This document shows positions 31,618 through 41,102 of a stretch of DNA of 64,000 nucleotides, one piece after another (the first letter of the stretch is position 1; the number at the start of each line of letters is the position of its first letter). A program made the translations under genes and the position numbers. Under the pieces are notes generated by a model. It searched no databases and was not told where the DNA came from. It saw only the letters and a list, made by a program, of their open reading frames with translations. Source of the stretch: Flaccisagitta enflata (taxonomy: Eukaryota; Chaetognatha; Sagittoidea; Aphragmophora); assembly GCA_965153355.1 (NCBI GenBank), contig OZ231126.1, positions 109,616,001-109,680,000 of the forward strand, given 5' to 3'.

Positions 31618-31622
31618 TATAT

Positions 31623-32114
31623 TCAATAGAAATTGCTCCTGTCAACCACAGGTCGATCTTCTAGCACCGTCAAAGATGAAATGACTTCCGTTGCGTATGT
31701 GTCATTCCTTAAATAGTCTCGATCTTCTACTTGGTAGAATTGAGATAGTTTTTCATGCATACCATAGTCTCGCGCTTGTAAAAAAGAGACCAGAAGAACA
31801 TGGTATCCGCAAGATTGTGATATGGGCGACTGGACCACTGCGTCAGACCACAAAATTTCGCCTCCGACGGAGAACAAATTAGTGATGATTTCCTGCGGTG
31901 GAGGTTGTCCGAAACTGTCGAAAAAACTAGATCCATTTATGGTCCCGATTTGGACCCAATGGCTTCCTTCATGACTTATTTTTGACAGATTCATGATGTA
32001 TAAGCTATTTGTCATTAATTGCCGCGGTAATTGATCCAAAGCATAAGTTCCAGCGTAAAATTTAGAAGCGAAGGGATCATCCCTCATTGTCCGATCAATC
32101 TCTCTTGTATTCAT
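31623..32114 (-). CDS. Adenain-like cysteine protease
   Basis: An intact 163-residue protein with the order of catalytic blocks of adenovirus-type maturation proteases (family C5): a YALDQLP start, HWVQI (His), SFFDSFG (acidic residue), and QSCGYHVLL (Gln oxyanion and Cys). Such proteases cleave capsid and core precursors in adenoviruses, Polintons and adintoviruses, and are usually about 150-200 residues long. It starts 3 bp after the capsid gene stop and ends against the next gene, as expected for a late polycistronic block. It is one of the few undamaged genes of the provirus. A substrate cannot be read from the sequence. Confidence 0.85.
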   Translation of the reverse strand: MNTREIDRTMRDDPFASKFYAGTYALDQLPRQLMTNSLYIMNLSKISHEGSHWVQIGTINGSSFFDSFGQPPPQEIITNLFSVGGEILWSDAVVQSPISQSCGYHVLLVSFLQARDYGMHEKLSQFYQVEDRDYLRNDTYATEVISSLTVLEDRPVVDRSNFY

Positions 32115-32116
32115 CC

Positions 32117-33422
32117 TTACAAATGGTAGCCCCTTTCAATGGCTCTCTTTTGCGTTAAGCCCAAAATTTCATCAGATTCTGCGTAGACCAAAATTGTCAA
32201 GGCAGGGTTTGTCGAATCGGAGGAGAAGCTCACATCTAAACGTGCCGATCCTGAACGCTTTGGCGAGACGTGGTTGTTGGCAATAGAAGTCTCACTTCCA
32301 AAATGAAAAATGTAGATTGCGTAACCACTATTTTTAAAGGCTTTGTAGGTGATAAAGTTGCCACCGTCAATCTTGATTTGATTGTCTTGAAGTGCTAAAT
32401 ACTCGCGCGTCCAATTTGGCGCAGTAGTGGAATTGTAATCTGGCTGATATGGCATCGGACTTGGATACACACTGCCATCAATGGAGATTTTCAAAGATGT
32501 CAATGAGTAATGATTGAAAGAGAATGGACTCTCGGAGTAGGATCCGCAATAGGCAGTCGGACTGACGACCGCGACGGCACAATACGCTGGAATTGTTCAA
32601 GCATTGAATATATTTTCAAAGCTGGCGCACTTTTCATTCGCGTCGATGAAGAATGGTTGGCAATATGCTTGTCGCAGTGGATACAAAGTGTTTTCTTTAG
32701 CTTGACGATCTTCAAGCTCTAATTTGTAGCTAGATTTAATCTTGATTCTTTTCAAAAATAGCTTCATTGAAATGATCTTGTATTTAAAGTCCGCGTCAAC
32801 TTTATTGCTTTTTAAAGCAAAACTGGCTGGCGCCTTGATCCATTCAAGAGACATAGGAACAAGGGGCAAAATGTATCGTGTTTGGGACCACAGATCATGA
32901 AAAACTGGACCCATGAAAGTAGCGTCTCAACTTGTGGCTGTAAGACTTGCTCGCGTTTTAAAGCCGCATCTTGAAGCCGCTGCATGAGCTGCAGTCACAT
33001 TAGGATTTGGAAATTCATAAAAACCCAATAATTGTAAGCGACTCCTTCGAGCATCTCTCGAAAAATTCAGAATCGTTTGAAAATAGGCCAGGTTGAAAAT
33101 GAATCTGAGAGAAGCCAACTGAGTTTCCCGATAGAGGTTCACCAGCGGGGGCGGCAAATGCATCAATGTTATCGCCATTGGCCTTGGTAATCTTGCAGCG
33201 AAGCTGAACTACTGATTCAGACAAATCTGTTAGATCTTCACTTCCACTAATGTTCATGGAAATGGAATTGGAAGAATCTGTGATGGCGTTGTTAGGCTGA
33301 TGCTCACTGTAGTAGCAGTTGTCAATGGCCGTTTCCATATATGGCGTTGTGAAAAGGTCCAAGGATCCAGAAATGCACTCGTCGGCCACCACACCGGCCG
33401 CGTGCAGTAGATGGTCACTCAT
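32117..33422 (-). pseudogene. Major capsid-type protein (F54H12.2-like, double-jelly-roll family), broken
   Basis: The N-terminal part (SGSLDLFTTPYMETAI and a following beta-rich stretch) and the later parts (FHDLWSQTRYIL; YKIISMKLFLKRIKI; SPFSFNHYSLTSLKISIDG) match the order of the invertebrate F54H12.2-like family, the capsid component of Polinton/adintovirus elements, in about 430 codons. The N-terminal frame is replaced by another frame near 33140-33170, around a GCCGCCCCC run, so there is one frameshift. The second frame then continues to 32117 but holds in-frame TGA codons at 32929-32927 and 32599-32597. No splice signals explain these breaks. The ATG at 33422 overlaps the stop of the core gene by one base (TAATG). 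It lies between the core protein and protease genes, the usual late-gene setting. The product is probably not functional. Confidence 0.82.
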
Positions 33423-33835
33423 TATTGAAAAATTCCACGATTTGGTTTGCGCTTGGAAATTGAACGCTTGCGTGCAGATGTTTTTTGTTTGGCTCCACCT
33501 GTTTGTCGTCGCCTTTTTATATCTTCTCGAACACCGGCGATGGAGGCTGACGCAGCTCGCTTTGCACCTTTTTTCACCATCTGTTTCACTTTTTGCAAAC
33601 TAGTCACTGCATTTCTTTTCGCTGCCTGTTTCAAAGGCACTCCTTCCACAACATCACTGATTGTTGAACTTGCAGCTTGAACACCCTGCTTGCCTACTTG
33701 TTTCAATGTTTGTTTGACATAAGGTTTTGCCGAGCGGACTGCTGTTTTTAAAATGGGCTTCACTAGGGTGACGACAGAAATGTCTCCTATGCCATGCCTT
33801 TTCGTAAAAAGTCCCTTATCAGCAATGTCTTTCAT
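33422..33835 (-). CDS. Basic core/minor capsid protein (adenovirus pX- or pVII-like)
   Basis: An intact 137-residue, very basic protein. It has an N-terminal motif with GIGDI, a middle hydrophobic-basic helix (VSDVVEGVPLKQAAKR type) and a Lys/Arg-rich tail (KRRRQTGG, KRSISKRKPNRG). Such proteins sit next to the capsid gene in Polintons and adintoviruses and package DNA like adenovirus core proteins. It is the first gene of the late block; its stop shares a base with the capsid ATG. Upstream (33836-33890) the start is surrounded by repeated ATGTCTCC motifs on the plus strand. Confidence 0.68.
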   Translation of the reverse strand: MKDIADKGLFTKRHGIGDISVVTLVKPILKTAVRSAKPYVKQTLKQVGKQGVQAASSTISDVVEGVPLKQAAKRNAVTSLQKVKQMVKKGAKRAASASIAGVREDIKRRRQTGGAKQKTSARKRSISKRKPNRGIFQ

Positions 33836-33889
33836 GAAAATGTCTCCTTCAATAATGTCTCCTGTAATGTCTCCTATTACTGTGATTGA

Positions 33890-34390
33890 ACCATGATTTT
33901 CTTTTTCTCGTCTTTCGTCTTTTGTCTTTCATCCTTCAAAGAAAAGCTTCATGATCATAAATCAACGTAATTACTATCTTTCCGTCCTTCGTCCTTCGTC
34001 CTTCGTCCTTGAGAAAAAAGCCTCATGATGCAACCTTATTCATTTCTCTTTGTCCTTCGTCCTTCGTCCTTCGTCCTTCGTCCTTCGTCCTTTGTCCTTA
34101 AGAAAAAAAGTTTCATGAATCAACATCGTTTCTTTTCTTGTTCTTCCTTCGTCCTTCGTCCTTCGTCTTTTTAAAAAAAGCCTGAATCAGCCTAAAGTAT
34201 TTCTTTTGTCCTTCGTCCTTCGTCTTTGCTCATCGAGAAAAAAAGGCTCCTGAATCAACTTAATTTTTTTCTTCTTTATGTCCGTCCTTCGTCGCTTGCC
34301 CTTTGAGAAGAAAAGGAACAGGAATTCCTCTTCATTCATACCAAGAACCAACGACAAAAGACGAAAGACGAACAACGAAAAAAGAGGCGA
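33890..34390. repeat. CTTCGTC minisatellite, block 1
   Basis: Runs of CTTCGTC heptamers alternate with a roughly 40-bp spacer of the type GAAAAAAAGCCTCATGAATC. Short complementary GACGAAAGACGAA copies lie at 34355-34385. It sits just upstream of the late block. Confidence 0.9.
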
Positions 34391-35040
34391 TAACTGTTTT
34401 TATGGTTTGTTATTCTTATTTTAACGTTTGTCGTTGGTATACATGGCGGTCTGCTACTCCCCATAAGCCAGGGGTGAGTGTCCAAAGACCTGATTGGTGG
34501 AGAAGTGTTCCATGTCGCTTAAGGAACACAAACCACCCTTCGGTAAGTTTTTACTAAAGCAAATGGGAATGGGAATGAAAATGAGTTATTTGCTCGAAAC
34601 GATCGAAATTTTTTAATCTTTAGAAAATCATAAATCCTCTTCTAGTAACGCCAAAATGCTGGGATTGGGCTCATTTGACGGCATTTTTTTTGTTATTTCT
34701 CTGTGTAAAATTTCATCTGAATCGGTAGAACGGTTGCCGAGAAAATTGAATTTGCTTTACAAAAATGGCAAAACAATTGTATTCTTTTTTCATGGAAATT
34801 TCGATATGTCTTCACCCGTTCCATGCGGTGAAAAATTTAGTGATGGTTGGACAGACAGACTGAATGCAACTAACTGACAGGGCAGTCTACCAAAAAGTGG
34901 CTCAAAAAGGCTGCTGCATGCAAGCGACTAAAAAAATAGTGGCATTGATGCAGACATGTCGATTACTAAGCTGAGTAACTTTGTCAATGATATGTGCTCT
35001 CTCTGTGCTCTGATCCTGTAAATGTAAATTACAGTGTAAT
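34391..35040. other. Gene-free interval with a reverse dispersed-repeat copy
   Basis: No supported gene. A reverse-oriented member of the dispersed repeat lies at about 34840-34935 (GACAGACAGACTG ... GCAAGCGACTAAAA). Confidence 0.55.
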
Positions 35041-35330
<290 letters not shown>

Positions 35331-35639
35331 GGGTTAATACTTTGCTTTTCCTGCTCTCCATGTCTTCTTGGGTTTGACGAACAAATTATGCGAGTCGTTG
35401 GAAGGCGTCTGGCCTGATTTCAGGGGTGTATGCAATTTAGCGACCTATGCTTTTATTCACCCCCCCTGCCTTTGATCTTCTTCCCCGCGACGCGTCATGT
35501 TGCATGACAAAATCTATGATTTTCTTCCCCATGAAGCAATAAAACAGTATATCATATATCATACCACACGGATAAAAAAAATGACTAATTTTGTCTATGA
35601 ATCTTTATAACACTCAATAAAATCTTAGGCCATTTGAAA

Positions 35640-35780
35640 GTTTTTAGTTGCGGACCTGCAACTCTATAGCAGGCTTTGTTCGTCCGTCAGTCTGTCGGTC
35701 TGTTTTTCCGTGGTGATCGAGTTGGCCCCTGCCCACATGTCCACAACTAGTATTGGCCACGTATCCGGTCTTGTTCAAAA
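35640..35780. repeat. Dispersed repeat copy (35.64 kb)
   Basis: Short, nearly complete member: TTTTTAGTTGCGGACCTGC, AACTC, GTCCGTCAGTCTGTCGGTC, CCCTGCCCACATG and the end motif CACGTATCCGGTCTTGTT. Confidence 0.8.
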
Positions 35781-36083
35781 TTACTTCCAATTGGCGCCAA
35801 TCTGTTAATTCTATCTTTTATTGTTTAGAAATGGCAAGAGTTCCAGTTTTATAATCCCTATATAAAATTGCATTTCTGCAAATTGGTGCGCCTCTTTGCA
35901 GGGCTCTAGCTTCTATACCGTTTGAGATACAGACCTGGGATTAGTCAAGATTAAAAGATTTTTTGAAAGTCTTTCAAAATGTCTCAATCAAAAAATGTTC
36001 AAATTGTTTTTTGCATCTATCTTATGCTTTTACAAGTGTGTTGAAAGCACATGTTTTTCATAGTACTGTCATGAGCGAGAGCG

Positions 36084-36143
<60 letters not shown>

Positions 36144-36540
36144 GGACAGAGACAGAGAGGGACAGAGAGAGTGCGCGAGCTGAAAAGACAGACAGAGGAA
36201 CCTATTACGACTGAACAAGATTCAAAATTGAACACGCAAATACGTGTAGTGTTCCAAGTAACGTGTGTCGTGTCCCAAAACTACACAAGAAAGAGTGAAA
36301 ACGAAAGGACGGCAGAAAGGAAGGTGGAAAGAAAGAGATCTTTATTGAATACATATGAGGCATATAAAGCAATAAGCGGTTCAAGATGGCATGTTTGAGA
36401 TGAGATGAAACATGTCAAATAAGATTTGTTAATGTCCAAAACTTCCAAAATGCAGAAATTGACTTTTTTATTTCGAATCCTTTTTTTTGTGTGTGATTCA
36501 ATTACTTTTCTTTTTTTTCAATCACTCTTTGTCTTTGTCA
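35781..36540. other. Gene-free interval with GA microsatellite (36068-36145)
   Basis: No recognisable gene. A GAGCGA/GA run at 36068-36145 gives compositional frames only. Confidence 0.55.
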
Positions 36541-37010
36541 ATTGTCTTTCATCGTTTGTCGTTCGTCCTTGATCATCAATCATCCTAATTATTTCCGTTT
36601 TTGTCCTTCGTCCTTCGTCCTTCGTCCTTCGTCCTTCGTCCTTCGTCCTTCGTCCTTGGAAAAAAGCCTCATGAATCTACACAATTTTTTTCGTCCTTCA
36701 TTCTTCGTCCTTCGTCCTTGAAAAAAAGCCTCATGAATCAACCTAATCACTTTTTTAGTCCCTCGTCCTTTGTCCTTCGTCCTTGAAAAAAAAAGCCTCA
36801 TGAATCAACTTAATTTCTTTCTTTTCTTTCTTTTGTCCTCTGAGAAAGAAGCCACATAAATCAACCTAATGTCTTTCATTTTCGTCCTTCGTCCTTCGTC
36901 CTTTGTCAATGAGAAAATAGATTCATAGATCAACTTATTTCTTCTTTCTTTTCGTCCGTTACTCAGTAATGAAAACCTAAAGAATTAATTTTTTTTTCTT
37001 GTCTTTCATC
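36541..37010. repeat. CTTCGTC minisatellite, block 2
   Basis: Same heptamer and same spacer (AAAAAAGCCTCATGAATC) and orientation as block 1, beginning with six to seven uninterrupted CTTCGTC units at about 36603-36655. Confidence 0.9.
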
Positions 37011-37024
37011 TTCTGTTGTTAGGA

Positions 37025-37190
37025 GAAAGATCAATTGGCGTGGGAGACATTTGTGAAGGAGACATTTGTGAAGGACACATTTTTGAAGGAGACATGATAA
37101 AAGGGACATATGGACTTTAAGGCATTCAGAGAGAGACATTTATGGTAAGGTCAAAAATTAAAGAGGCTTTAGAAAGGAGACATTTTTGTA
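37025..37190. repeat. GGAGACATTT short repeats
   Basis: Five to six copies of GGAGACATTTNTGAA-type sequence, the inverse of the ATGTCTCC motifs at 33836-33890 beyond the other minisatellite block. Confidence 0.75.
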
Positions 37191-37197
37191 CCAAACC

Positions 37198-37507
37198 GCT
37201 GCTTATTGATTGTATATGGATTTTCTGCTCTATGAACCTTTTGCATTCAACTAATTTCTTGTTGTGTGGAAATAAACTGTCGCAATATGTAAGTACTCTA
37301 TCACAAAAATGTGTGTCATCTCTCTCTAACTATCTGCCATTCTGTAGAACCAAAGGTAATAGAAACGCTACCATATTTATTTAGCTGGGGTTAAAACATG
37401 AAAGTATTCATCAGGGAAATGAATGTTAACAAAGATGAAGTAACGTTTGCATGGTAACAGTTGAACATATTTAGGCATGAAAATGGTAAACGAAAAAAAC
37501 GTCTACA
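37198..37507 (+). mobile_element. LTR (5' copy, U3 missing)
   Basis: 310 bp about 96% identical to 40791-41102 in direct orientation, ending GTCTACA immediately before a primer-binding site. Homology to the 3' copy begins just after that copy's TATA box, so the upstream LTR part is gone. Confidence 0.82.
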
Positions 37508-37549
37508 TGGTGGCAGCGGTGGGATTTTAACCCACGCCTCCGAAGAGAG
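37508..37549 (+). other. tRNA-Leu-complementary primer-binding region, about 42 nt
   Basis: Starts TGG (complement of the added CCA), then TGGCAGCGGTGGGATT, two mismatches, AACCCACGCC and TCCGAAGAGAG. This is the complement of the whole 3' half (acceptor, T arm, variable arm) of a tRNA-Leu(AAG)-type tRNA, far longer than the usual 8-18 nt primer site. Confidence 0.8.
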
Positions 37550-37644
37550 CGTGGGTTTTAATTAGTTTTAATTTTGTCTCTCGTGATTTTACTCGATTCT
37601 TTACTAAAGCTTTTATTTGTAAACGGGCTTATTTTAGCACAAAA

Positions 37645-37908
37645 ATGGCTTGCTCACTTCCTTTTCTCATGGTCTGTCTCTTGGCATGTTCGCTCATCCA
37701 CATGGCTCCCACCCCGGGGCCTTCCATCTTTCGGACCCCCGCTTACTCTTTTCTTCGTATTAAATGCCGGAGCCGCGAGCTTAATACCAGCCCGGCATGC
37801 GCCTGTTACTTTGCTCGTTTGGATACAATTACCAACACTACGGACTCGACTACTTCTGCTTGTCCGTCTGTCCCTACAGGGAAAAATCTTGCCCCTTCCT
37901 GGGTCTGA
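37645..37908 (+). CDS. Small secreted-type protein frame after the primer site
   Basis: An 87-residue frame. A predicted signal peptide (MACSLPFLMVCLLACSL) is followed by a Pro-rich and Cys-containing segment with one potential N-glycosylation site (NTTD). About 340 bp of this region (37547-37881) recurs inverted at 39805-40142, where the frame is longer and has a membrane segment. Here the frame leaves the shared part after PSVPTG and stops shortly after. No family recognised; it is not a gag. Confidence 0.5.
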   Translation: MACSLPFLMVCLLACSLIHMAPTPGPSIFRTPAYSFLRIKCRSRELNTSPACACYFARLDTITNTTDSTTSACPSVPTGKNLAPSWV

Positions 37909-38173
37909 GAAGGAATTCAGGACCGTCATGTGGAAGTTTTGATGAGAATTTCCCTGACTGTCTTGAGCGGGAGGGGAAAAGAGGAACAGTTCCTTGTTTA
38001 ACAGTGTGGTTCTTTTTTGTTTTTTTTAATACCCTTGTTTTAACGGTAACCCGTGTTAACGGTACTGGGCGTTTTATTGTTGCGATACTGTATGTTTTTC
38101 AGGTTTCACTTAAATACTCGGTATCTTTGAGACTACTTGCTTGGTAGCTCGCGTAATTATTGATCGTCATGTG

Positions 38174-38521
38174 CTAGTTTTGGTCAGATTTGTGGAACAC
38201 AGTCTCACCTGGAGTGCTGGGTGTCCTGGCGGTTGCGTAGATCGGGGTAGAGTCGATTTTGATGGTCGTAGAAGTCGCGTGTGGTGCGGGGCTTGGCGAT
38301 GATGCAGTATCTTGGGCAATGCTGCAATGCAGCGCGGCGTCCTTTTCAGGATCTTTATTTGGGATCCACATATAACTCGTCTCTCGACACCAAAGCAGGC
38401 CTGTTGGGGGATGGGAGTAGGGGGGGCATTGACACTTAGCATGGAAAAACATCTGGACTTTGTTTTGGACACTTGTTTGTGTTGGTTGTTGTGTAGCTAC
38501 ACGATTTTGTTTGGTAGTCAT
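38174..38521 (-). CDS. Cys- and Ser/Thr/Pro-rich hypothetical frame
   Basis: A 115-residue frame without signal peptide or recognised domain. It has a cysteine cluster (KCQCPPYSHPPTGLLWC), one further Cys, then a Ser/Thr/Pro-rich mucin-like tail. It lies on the same strand as the two membrane-protein frames at 38643 and 39550, and might be a remnant exon of a related surface protein. Coding status uncertain. Confidence 0.3.
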   Translation of the reverse strand: MTTKQNRVATQQPTQTSVQNKVQMFFHAKCQCPPYSHPPTGLLWCRETSYMWIPNKDPEKDAALHCSIAQDTASSPSPAPHATSTTIKIDSTPIYATARTPSTPGETVFHKSDQN

Positions 38522-38642
38522 TTGATTTCAAGAGGTGTTAATAATTTTCTCGCATTTGACGATAGGCAATTTTACTTTGGTATCATTCACGGAACGAGGA
38601 TCAGGATTTGATTTTTAGAAGCATGTAGGCGTTTTTTTTTAT

Positions 38643-38846
38643 TTACGACGGTTTATTGACGTAGACAGATATATACAGACCTCGGTAAATGCCATATACT
38701 ATGGCGATCAGGGTTAAAAAAAGTACACAACCCAATAGTGTGGCTGTGTACCAGGGCACTTGGGGCCTCGGCAAACAATCGCCGAGGTGCCCAAGGCTGC
38801 TAACCATGATGAAGCATGGTTGGCCTTTCCAGCCATGCTCCATCAA
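38643..38846 (-). CDS. Short single-pass membrane protein frame
   Basis: A 67-residue frame with one clear membrane segment (ATLLGCVLFLTLIAIVYGIY) and a 12-residue tail. The approach to the membrane (PWYTATL) resembles that of the 39550 protein (PTWLTAVL). Its DNA also carries two strong hairpins. Unknown function. Confidence 0.35.
   Translation of the reverse strand: MMEHGWKGQPCFIMVSSLGHLGDCLPRPQVPWYTATLLGCVLFLTLIAIVYGIYRGLYISVYVNKPS
38759..38821. other. Two strong hairpins
   Basis: 38759-38795: arms CTTGGGGCCTCGGC and GCCGAGGTGCCCAAG around an 8-nt loop with one bulge. 38802-38821: AACCATG, 6-nt loop, CATGGTT. A third, imperfect one at 39191-39235 includes GCGTCC AA GGACGC. Confidence 0.75.
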
Positions 38847-39549
38847 TGCTTCAGCATTCTAAGGGTGTAATATAAATGTGGTACAGTGCGTGAATACGTA
38901 ATTTGGATGCCGTTCGGAAATATTTTTTCTTTTTCTTTTCTTTCTAATGTTGTGCTCTGATACGCTTTCATTTAACTTACCAAGGACATCCTGTTGAGTA
39001 ATTTGTTGATTTCAGGGATGGCTGGAATAAATCTTTAATTCTGCTTCGCCGCGTGGCTTTGTTTAAGAATCGAACTGGGAGAAGACGTGGCACTTGAAAA
39101 GCTCCGCATGCTTTTGTGGAAGGATCGAGTACACACACGTAGCGGTTGCGGTTGGATGTGGATGCAGCTCCTAAAATTTAAGCAAAGGCGGGACGGGCGA
39201 GCGAGGCGTCCAAGGACGCACATCGCCCGCCGTCCATGTGTTCCTTTCTTTCAGTCGGCAGTCCGTGTGTGGGTCGGGCTACATGATATACATTTTAAAA
39301 AGAACTTTAGTAGGAAAATATCTATGTAGCGTCAAAATGTTATAAAATTTGAAAGAAAGGAACTCATGTGCCTAAATTAAGATACTTTAAGTTTAAACTA
39401 GAATTTTTATTAGTTTAATTTTAAACAAAAGAAAAGAAGAAAATATTTCATATTTGAACTAAGACCGGGTTTAAGATTTTAAAAGTTTAAAATTTAAAAT
39501 TTCACATCAATAAGACATGGGATATAGAATAAAAGTAAAATGATAAAAC
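38847..39549. other. Gene-free stretch inside the LTR segment
   Basis: No supported gene. It contains the imperfect hairpin at 39191-39235 and AT-rich sequence to 39549. Confidence 0.5.
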
Positions 39550-40041
39550 CTAGATGGTATCACTGGTCCTTTTTGCCAGAGCGATGGGTACATCACGGGC
39601 GACGGGTCTAAAATTGAAACGACCACCACAATCAAATCCCAATCTGAGACTACGCCCGATAGAGTATTTCATCTTGTATTTGATATAAGACACAGTGATG
39701 CCATAAAGGGAGACAAGAACGGATAAAATGGATAAAACGGCAGTAAGCCACGTGGGAGTGCTAGATTTCAGCACTACTGTAACTGGAGAAGAGGACAAGA
39801 TTTGCTCCGTAGGGACAGACGGACGAGCAGAAGCAGTCGAGTCCGTAGTGTTGGTAATTGTATCCAAACGGGCAAAGTAACGGGCGCATGCCGGGCTGGT
39901 ATTGAGCTCGCGGCTCCGGCATTTAATACGAAGAAAAGAGTAAGCGGGGGTCCGAAAAATGGACGGTCCCGGGGTGGGAGACATGTGGATGAGCGAACAT
40001 GCCAAGAGGCAGATTAAGAGAGAAGGAAGTGAGCAAGCCAT
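39550..40041 (-). CDS. Type I membrane protein, inverted relative of the 37645 frame
   Basis: From the ATG at 40041, 163 residues. Signal peptide (MACSLPSLLICLLACSL), a short ectodomain with two close Cys residues and an N-glycosylation site (NTTD), a membrane segment (WLTAVLSILSVLVSLYGITV) near 100-125, and a basic cytoplasmic tail. Its first part is homologous at DNA level to 37547-37881 on the other strand. It lies between the two LTR copies but antisense to them. An envelope-like or captured surface protein is conceivable; no family recognised. Confidence 0.5.
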   Translation of the reverse strand: MACSLPSLLICLLACSLIHMSPTPGPSIFRTPAYSFLRIKCRSRELNTSPACARYFARLDTITNTTDSTASARPSVPTEQILSSSPVTVVLKSSTPTWLTAVLSILSVLVSLYGITVSYIKYKMKYSIGRSLRLGFDCGGRFNFRPVARDVPIALAKRTSDTI

Positions 40042-40782
40042 ATTTTTTGCTAAAATAAGCCCGTTTGCAAATAAAAGCTTTGGTAAAGAATCGAGTAAAA
40101 TCACGATAGGAAAATTTAAAACTAATCAAAACCCACGCTAAAATCATACCTGGGGATGCTTTTATATCTGTTGATGAAGCATTGCGCTGGTTTTAGCGAC
40201 GCGTGAATCACTGGAGCATTTTCCCTGGGTGGGAGCGATAAGTCGATCTAGCCAATCAAAGAGCTAGGAGAAAATCTACGACGTGATAGTTAGGTCAGCT
40301 TTCAGCCAATTAGATTTCAGGTTTAAGGAGACAGAGGTCCAATCAAAAGGCGAGTAGAAAGAAATGCGTTTCCGACTCGTTGAGAGATGTTAACCATGGG
40401 TAATAAATAAATGGTGCACCATTTTTCATTTCATGTTTTCTTCAGGCTTTAATAATTTGATTTGCAAATAAAATGCAATATAACTGTTCATATTCTTCTT
40501 TAGAATTGTTTTCGTTTATGTTTGATACCCTGCAGGTGGTAATGTAAGAGTCACCATTGTATAAAATTTGCTTGTGTTACAAGGTCAAATTTCATACTTA
40601 AAGTCTAAAACATTCTTCAAACAATTCTTTGAATGAAACGTGATTGAATTATATGAAACAACGTGACTTCTTATTATGTTTTCAAGATTTCTTAAATGTA
40701 AATCTGACCTCATAAATGTTACTTTGTTATACAAACATTTATGAACATTTGTTCCACATTCTCTCTATCTTGATAACAACCA

Positions 40783-40790
40783 TATAAATA
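40783..40790 (+). promoter_or_regulatory. TATA box of the 3' LTR
   Basis: TATAAATA immediately upstream of the part shared with the 5' LTR, fitting a U3 promoter. Confidence 0.55.
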
Positions 40791-41102
40791 GCTGCTCATT
40801 GATTGTATATGGATCTTCTGCTCTCTGAACCTTTTGCATTCAACTAATTTCTTGTTGCGTGGAAAATACAACTGTCGCAATATGTAAGTACTCTATCACA
40901 AAAATGTGTGTCATCTCTCTCTAACTATCTGCCATTCTGTAGAACTAAAGGTAATAGAAACGCTACCATATTTATTTAGCTGGGGTTAAAACACGAAAGT
41001 ATTCATCAGGGAAATGAATGTTAACAAAGATGAAGTAATGTTTGCATGGTAACAGTTGAACATATTTAGGCATGAAAATGGTAGACGAAAAAAATGACTA
41101 CA
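40791..41102 (+). mobile_element. LTR (3' copy); U3 probably extends left
   Basis: 312 bp direct repeat of 37198-37507, ending GACTACA. If the LTR begins at a TG near 40388 (TGTTAACC) it would be about 715 bp; that boundary is a guess. No polypurine tract is obvious. Confidence 0.75.

Noticed and set aside
33015-33178. A spliced intron or programmed frameshift to explain the capsid frame change
   Set aside because: No usable GT-AG pair and no recognisable slippery site with structure was found; the two later in-frame TGA codons point to decay.
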